DNA of 7,810 bases from Mucilaginibacter sp. (GTDB lineage Bacteria; Bacteroidota; Bacteroidia; Sphingobacteriales; Sphingobacteriaceae), in contig JAQBNY010000061.1 of NCBI GenBank assembly GCA_028288315.1, positions 1 through 7,810 of the forward strand. The letters are read 5' to 3'. Positions 6,027 to 7,810 of the stretch are shown here, one piece after another. A model generated the notes under the pieces. The model was not told the DNA's origin, ran no database searches, and worked only from the letters and a program-made list of their open reading frames with translations. Position 1 is the first letter of the stretch. The number at the start of each line of letters is the position of its first letter. The translations under genes and the position numbers were made by a program.

Positions 6027-7364
6027 ATGAGTATTATACCAAAACTTAACCGCTTTGATCTCACCATGATTGTAATTAGTCTGGTGATAGGCATGGGTAT
6101 TTTTGGCAGCCCGAGCGACGTTGCAGTTAAGGCAGGTAGTACCTGGATATTTTTTGGAGCCTGGATATTTGGTGGTATAGTCACATTATGCGGGGCACTC
6201 ACTTTTGCTGAGATAGGCGCCCGTTATCCCACTACAGGCGGCTTTTACAAAGTGTTTTCTTATTGTTATCACCCGGCGTTCGCTTTTATGATAAACTGGG
6301 TGTTGGTAATAAGCAATGCGGCATCAGTAGCGGCGGTAGCATTGCTTGGTGCCGAGTACATTAACCCCATATTGCTGCCCCAAAGTTTTCAGAATGCAAC
6401 TGGTACCAGGCTCACCACCATATTAACGGTGTTGCTGCTATATGTAATAAACTTCTTAGGGATTAAACTTAGTGCCCGCGCTCAAAACCTGCTAACGCTT
6501 TTTAAGGTAATTATGATTGTTATTCTTTGTACAGTTATTTTTAAAAGCGATGCAGAGTCACATACAATAGCGGCAATACCACACAGCGGCAGCGTTATAA
6601 CCGCCTTTGGGCTAAGCCTGGTAGCAGTGTTTTTTACTTACGGCGGCTATCAGCAAACCATCAACTTTGGCGGCGATATTATTAATGCCAAACGCAATAT
6701 CCCCAAAGCTATTTTTATGGGAATGGCTGTTATCATTACCCTGTACCTTTCTATCAATTATGCCTATTACCACGTTTTGGGCATTGGCGGCCTGCAGCAA
6801 ACCCATACATTAGCAGCTAAGCTTGCCGGTGTAATATTTGGTGCTACAGGTTATAAGATAGCTTCAATACTCATGTTTGTGTCTGTATTGGCATATGTGA
6901 ATGTGAATATACTGGCAAACCCGCGTGTATACTATGCCATGGCCGAGGACGGCATTTTGCCACCCATATTTAAAAAAATCAATACCAAAACGCAGGTGCA
7001 AGAATTTGGCATGAGCTTTTTTGTGGCCGCGGCACTAATTATTTTATTTTTTGTAGGCTCGTTCAGTGAAATGCTGAAATATGTGATGTTTTTTGATACT
7101 ATTGGCCTGTCGCTGGCGGCAGTAGCCATATTTATTCTGCGGAAAAAAACTAAGGATTTGGATGTAAGCAGTATTTATACCATCAAATGGTTCCCGCTAA
7201 TACCGTTGATATTTATCCTATCGTACTGGTTTGTAACCATCAATATATTTATAACTTTTAATGAGAATCCTTATGCCGCTTTGCTTTGCCTGGCCACCTA
7301 TATTTTAGGATTGATAATTTATTACATTGGGGCACGTAAAAAGGTTGTACTGCCTGTAAATTAA
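6027..7364 (+). CDS. APC-superfamily amino acid permease
   Basis: This 445-residue inner-membrane protein belongs to the amino acid-polyamine-organocation superfamily. It has about 12 predicted helices: roughly 12-34, 40-62, 83-108, 129-148, 153-172, 189-212, 228-250, 272-298, 328-347, 350-371, 388-410 and 416-436. The unwound helix-1 motif is I21-G22-M23-G24-I25-F26-G27, a variant of the family's G(S/A)GIF backbone-binding loop with Met at the middle position. E62xxARYPTTGG (62-72) follows helix 2, FFTYGGYQ (202-209) lies in the substrate-lining helix 6, and NPRVYYAMAEDGILP (298-312) is the family loop after helix 8. Such permeases import or exchange amino acids by proton symport or antiport. 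The substrate cannot be named. The ATG at 6027 puts the short N-terminus just before helix 1, as expected. The gene stands alone, divergent from the exported unknown gene. Confidence 0.92.
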   Translation: MSIIPKLNRFDLTMIVISLVIGMGIFGSPSDVAVKAGSTWIFFGAWIFGGIVTLCGALTFAEIGARYPTTGGFYKVFSYCYHPAFAFMINWVLVISNAASVAAVALLGAEYINPILLPQSFQNATGTRLTTILTVLLLYVINFLGIKLSARAQNLLTLFKVIMIVILCTVIFKSDAESHTIAAIPHSGSVITAFGLSLVAVFFTYGGYQQTINFGGDIINAKRNIPKAIFMGMAVIITLYLSINYAYYHVLGIGGLQQTHTLAAKLAGVIFGATGYKIASILMFVSVLAYVNVNILANPRVYYAMAEDGILPPIFKKINTKTQVQEFGMSFFVAAALIILFFVGSFSEMLKYVMFFDTIGLSLAAVAIFILRKKTKDLDVSSIYTIKWFPLIPLIFILSYWFVTINIFITFNENPYAALLCLATYILGLIIYYIGARKKVVLPVN

Positions 7365-7500
7365 TATGGATTTTTCATATATTAAATGAGCTGGACAAAA
7401 GCGTGAAGGTTACTTTAACGCTTGGAAGATGCTGATTATCTTATCAAAGATTTAGAGCAAGCGTTTAGTAAATCTTTTTAAAATTTTTTAAAAAGTGCTT

Positions 7501-7508
7501 TATATTTG
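7501..7508 (+). promoter_or_regulatory. Bacteroidota -7-like box, TATATTTG
   Basis: TATATTTG matches TAnnTTTG perfectly. It lies 21 bases upstream of a second perfect box. No TTTG -33 element is visible at 19-21 bases upstream, where the sequence is the AT palindrome. It could drive a short transcript ending at the terminator at 7616-7643. Confidence 0.3.
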
Positions 7509-7521
7509 AAATTAACTTTAC

Positions 7522-7529
7522 TAAGTTTG
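7522..7529 (+). promoter_or_regulatory. Bacteroidota -7-like box, TAAGTTTG
   Basis: TAAGTTTG matches TAnnTTTG perfectly and is followed, 6 bases later, by ATGATG at 7536. Transcription from it would start at or near this ATG and run about 105 bases to the terminator. The -33 position reads CTTTA, so the promoter call is tentative. Confidence 0.35.
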
Positions 7530-7615
7530 TATTTAATGATGAAGTTTGGATCGTTGAATAAGCATTTTAGTTTTTCCTCTATGAGGGATTTAATTTTTAT
7601 AGTAAATTGATTAAT

Positions 7616-7643
7616 AAAATCCTCGCTTCGGTGGGGATTTTTT
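7616..7643 (+). terminator. Strong Rho-independent terminator with a UUCG tetraloop
   Basis: AAAATCCTCGC (7616-7626) pairs with GTGGGGATTTT (7631-7641), including two G-U pairs, around a TTCG loop closed by C-G. This cUUCGg tetraloop is very stable. Six T (7638-7643) form the U-tract. It ends transcripts coming from the permease side or from the promoter-like boxes in this intergenic region, and isolates the nagB-like gene that starts 43 bases further on. Confidence 0.88.
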
Positions 7644-7685
7644 ATGTCCAAATATTTAGATTAACATATTACAATATAATACCTT

Positions 7686-7810
7686 ATGGCAAGATTAAAT
7701 TTATTGGAAGAGACGCGCTACGAGAAGCTGCCGGTAAGCGTTTACCACGACCAGCAGACGGCATCGCTGGCAGTAGCGGGGCGCATAGCGGCATTAATAA
7801 AGGCACGCCA
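7686..7810 (+). CDS. nagB: Glucosamine-6-phosphate deaminase (NagB-like), N-terminal fragment
   Basis: From the ATG at 7686 the frame stays open for 41 codons to the window edge. The start, MARLNLLEETRYEKLPVSVY (1-20), followed by ASLAVAGRIAALI (26-38), is what I recall of the Bacteroidota glucosamine-6-phosphate deaminase. This enzyme converts glucosamine-6-phosphate to fructose-6-phosphate and ammonia in amino-sugar catabolism. In this phylum the protein is often about 640 residues long, with the NagB domain followed by a PIG-L/LmbE-like deacetylase-type domain. Whether that is so here cannot be seen. The catalytic residues lie outside the window. The coding part is clearly richer in GC than the AT-rich sequence before it, which supports the start. 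No Shine-Dalgarno motif is present (ataatacctt before ATG). Confidence 0.75.
   Translation, partial: MARLNLLEETRYEKLPVSVYHDQQTASLAVAGRIAALIKAR

Larger units (their letters stand above)
7365..7685. other. Intergenic region with a possible mini transcription unit and coding remnants
   Basis: This 321-base gap between the permease and nagB-like genes holds no full-size gene. At 7362-7384 TAATATG and CATATATTA form an imperfect inverted repeat after the permease stop. At 7379-7481 two plus-strand frames read in sequence ILNELDKSVKVTLTLG and then DADYLIKDLEQAFSKSF up to a stop. Joining them needs a one-base shift near 7427, so this could be the decayed tail of an older gene. At 7474-7495 CTTTTTAAAA and TTTTAAAAAG form a 10-bp AT palindrome with a 2-base centre. 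Two TAnnTTTG boxes lie at 7501-7508 and 7522-7529. A 24-codon ORF (7536-7610, MMKFGSLNKHFS...) begins 6 bases after the second box and ends 5 bases before a strong terminator. None of the coding readings is secure. Confidence 0.4.

Noticed and set aside
7474..7495. AT palindrome CTTTTTAAAA/TTTTAAAAAG as a terminator
   Set aside because: The centre is only 2 bases, all but the end pairs are A-T, and no G/C-rich stem precedes a T-tract. The strong terminator is at 7616-7643.
1..7810. CRISPR array, tRNA, rRNA, insertion sequence or attachment site
   Set aside because: I found no regularly spaced repeats, no cloverleaf with a CCA-type end, no transposase or integrase motifs and no flanking duplications.

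Overview
The window looks like ordinary chromosome from a Bacteroidota bacterium, most likely of the Sphingobacteriaceae (Pedobacter/Mucilaginibacter type). This rests on the style of the type IIA topoisomerase subunits, the cytidine deaminase and the NagB-like N-terminus. It is supported by low-GC intergenic DNA, little Shine-Dalgarno sequence before most starts, and several TAnnTTTG boxes, the -7 element of the Bacteroidota primary sigma factor. The genus is inferred from memory of these families, not from a search.

Layout: (1) 1-111, minus strand: the first 37 codons of the topoisomerase IV A subunit (parC-like), running off the left edge. (2) 112-344: an intergenic stretch with a short tandem repeat. 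(3) 345-869, plus: an NTF2/SnoaL-like lipoprotein. (4) 898-1413, minus: a DUF1905 plus YdeI/OmdA-type protein, convergent with the lipoprotein gene and sharing a hairpin that covers both stop codons. (5) 1554-1982, plus: a second exported NTF2-like protein, followed by a clear intrinsic terminator. (6) 5926 down to 2050, minus: an exported protein of unknown function, parE (topoisomerase IV B subunit), cytidine deaminase and an exported SGNH/GDSL hydrolase. The last two overlap by 4 bp. (7) 6027-7364, plus: a 12-helix APC-superfamily amino acid permease. (8) 7365-7685: a long intergenic region with two promoter-like boxes, a 24-codon ORF and a strong UUCG-loop terminator. (9) 7686-7810, plus: the start of a glucosamine-6-phosphate deaminase (nagB-like) gene, running off the right edge.

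How the genes work together: ParE and ParC form topoisomerase IV, which decatenates replicated chromosomes. Their genes lie on the same strand about 3.1 kb apart, with unrelated genes between them. Cytidine deaminase serves pyrimidine salvage, the permease amino acid uptake, and NagB amino-sugar catabolism. The small exported proteins have no clear joint role.

I see no mobile element, CRISPR array, rRNA, tRNA or defence cassette, and no convincing evidence of an undescribed multi-gene system. The most interesting signals are regulatory: a long hairpin ending one base before the cytidine deaminase start codon, a possible leaderless mRNA for the DUF1905 gene, and a compact promoter/mini-ORF/terminator unit upstream of nagB.
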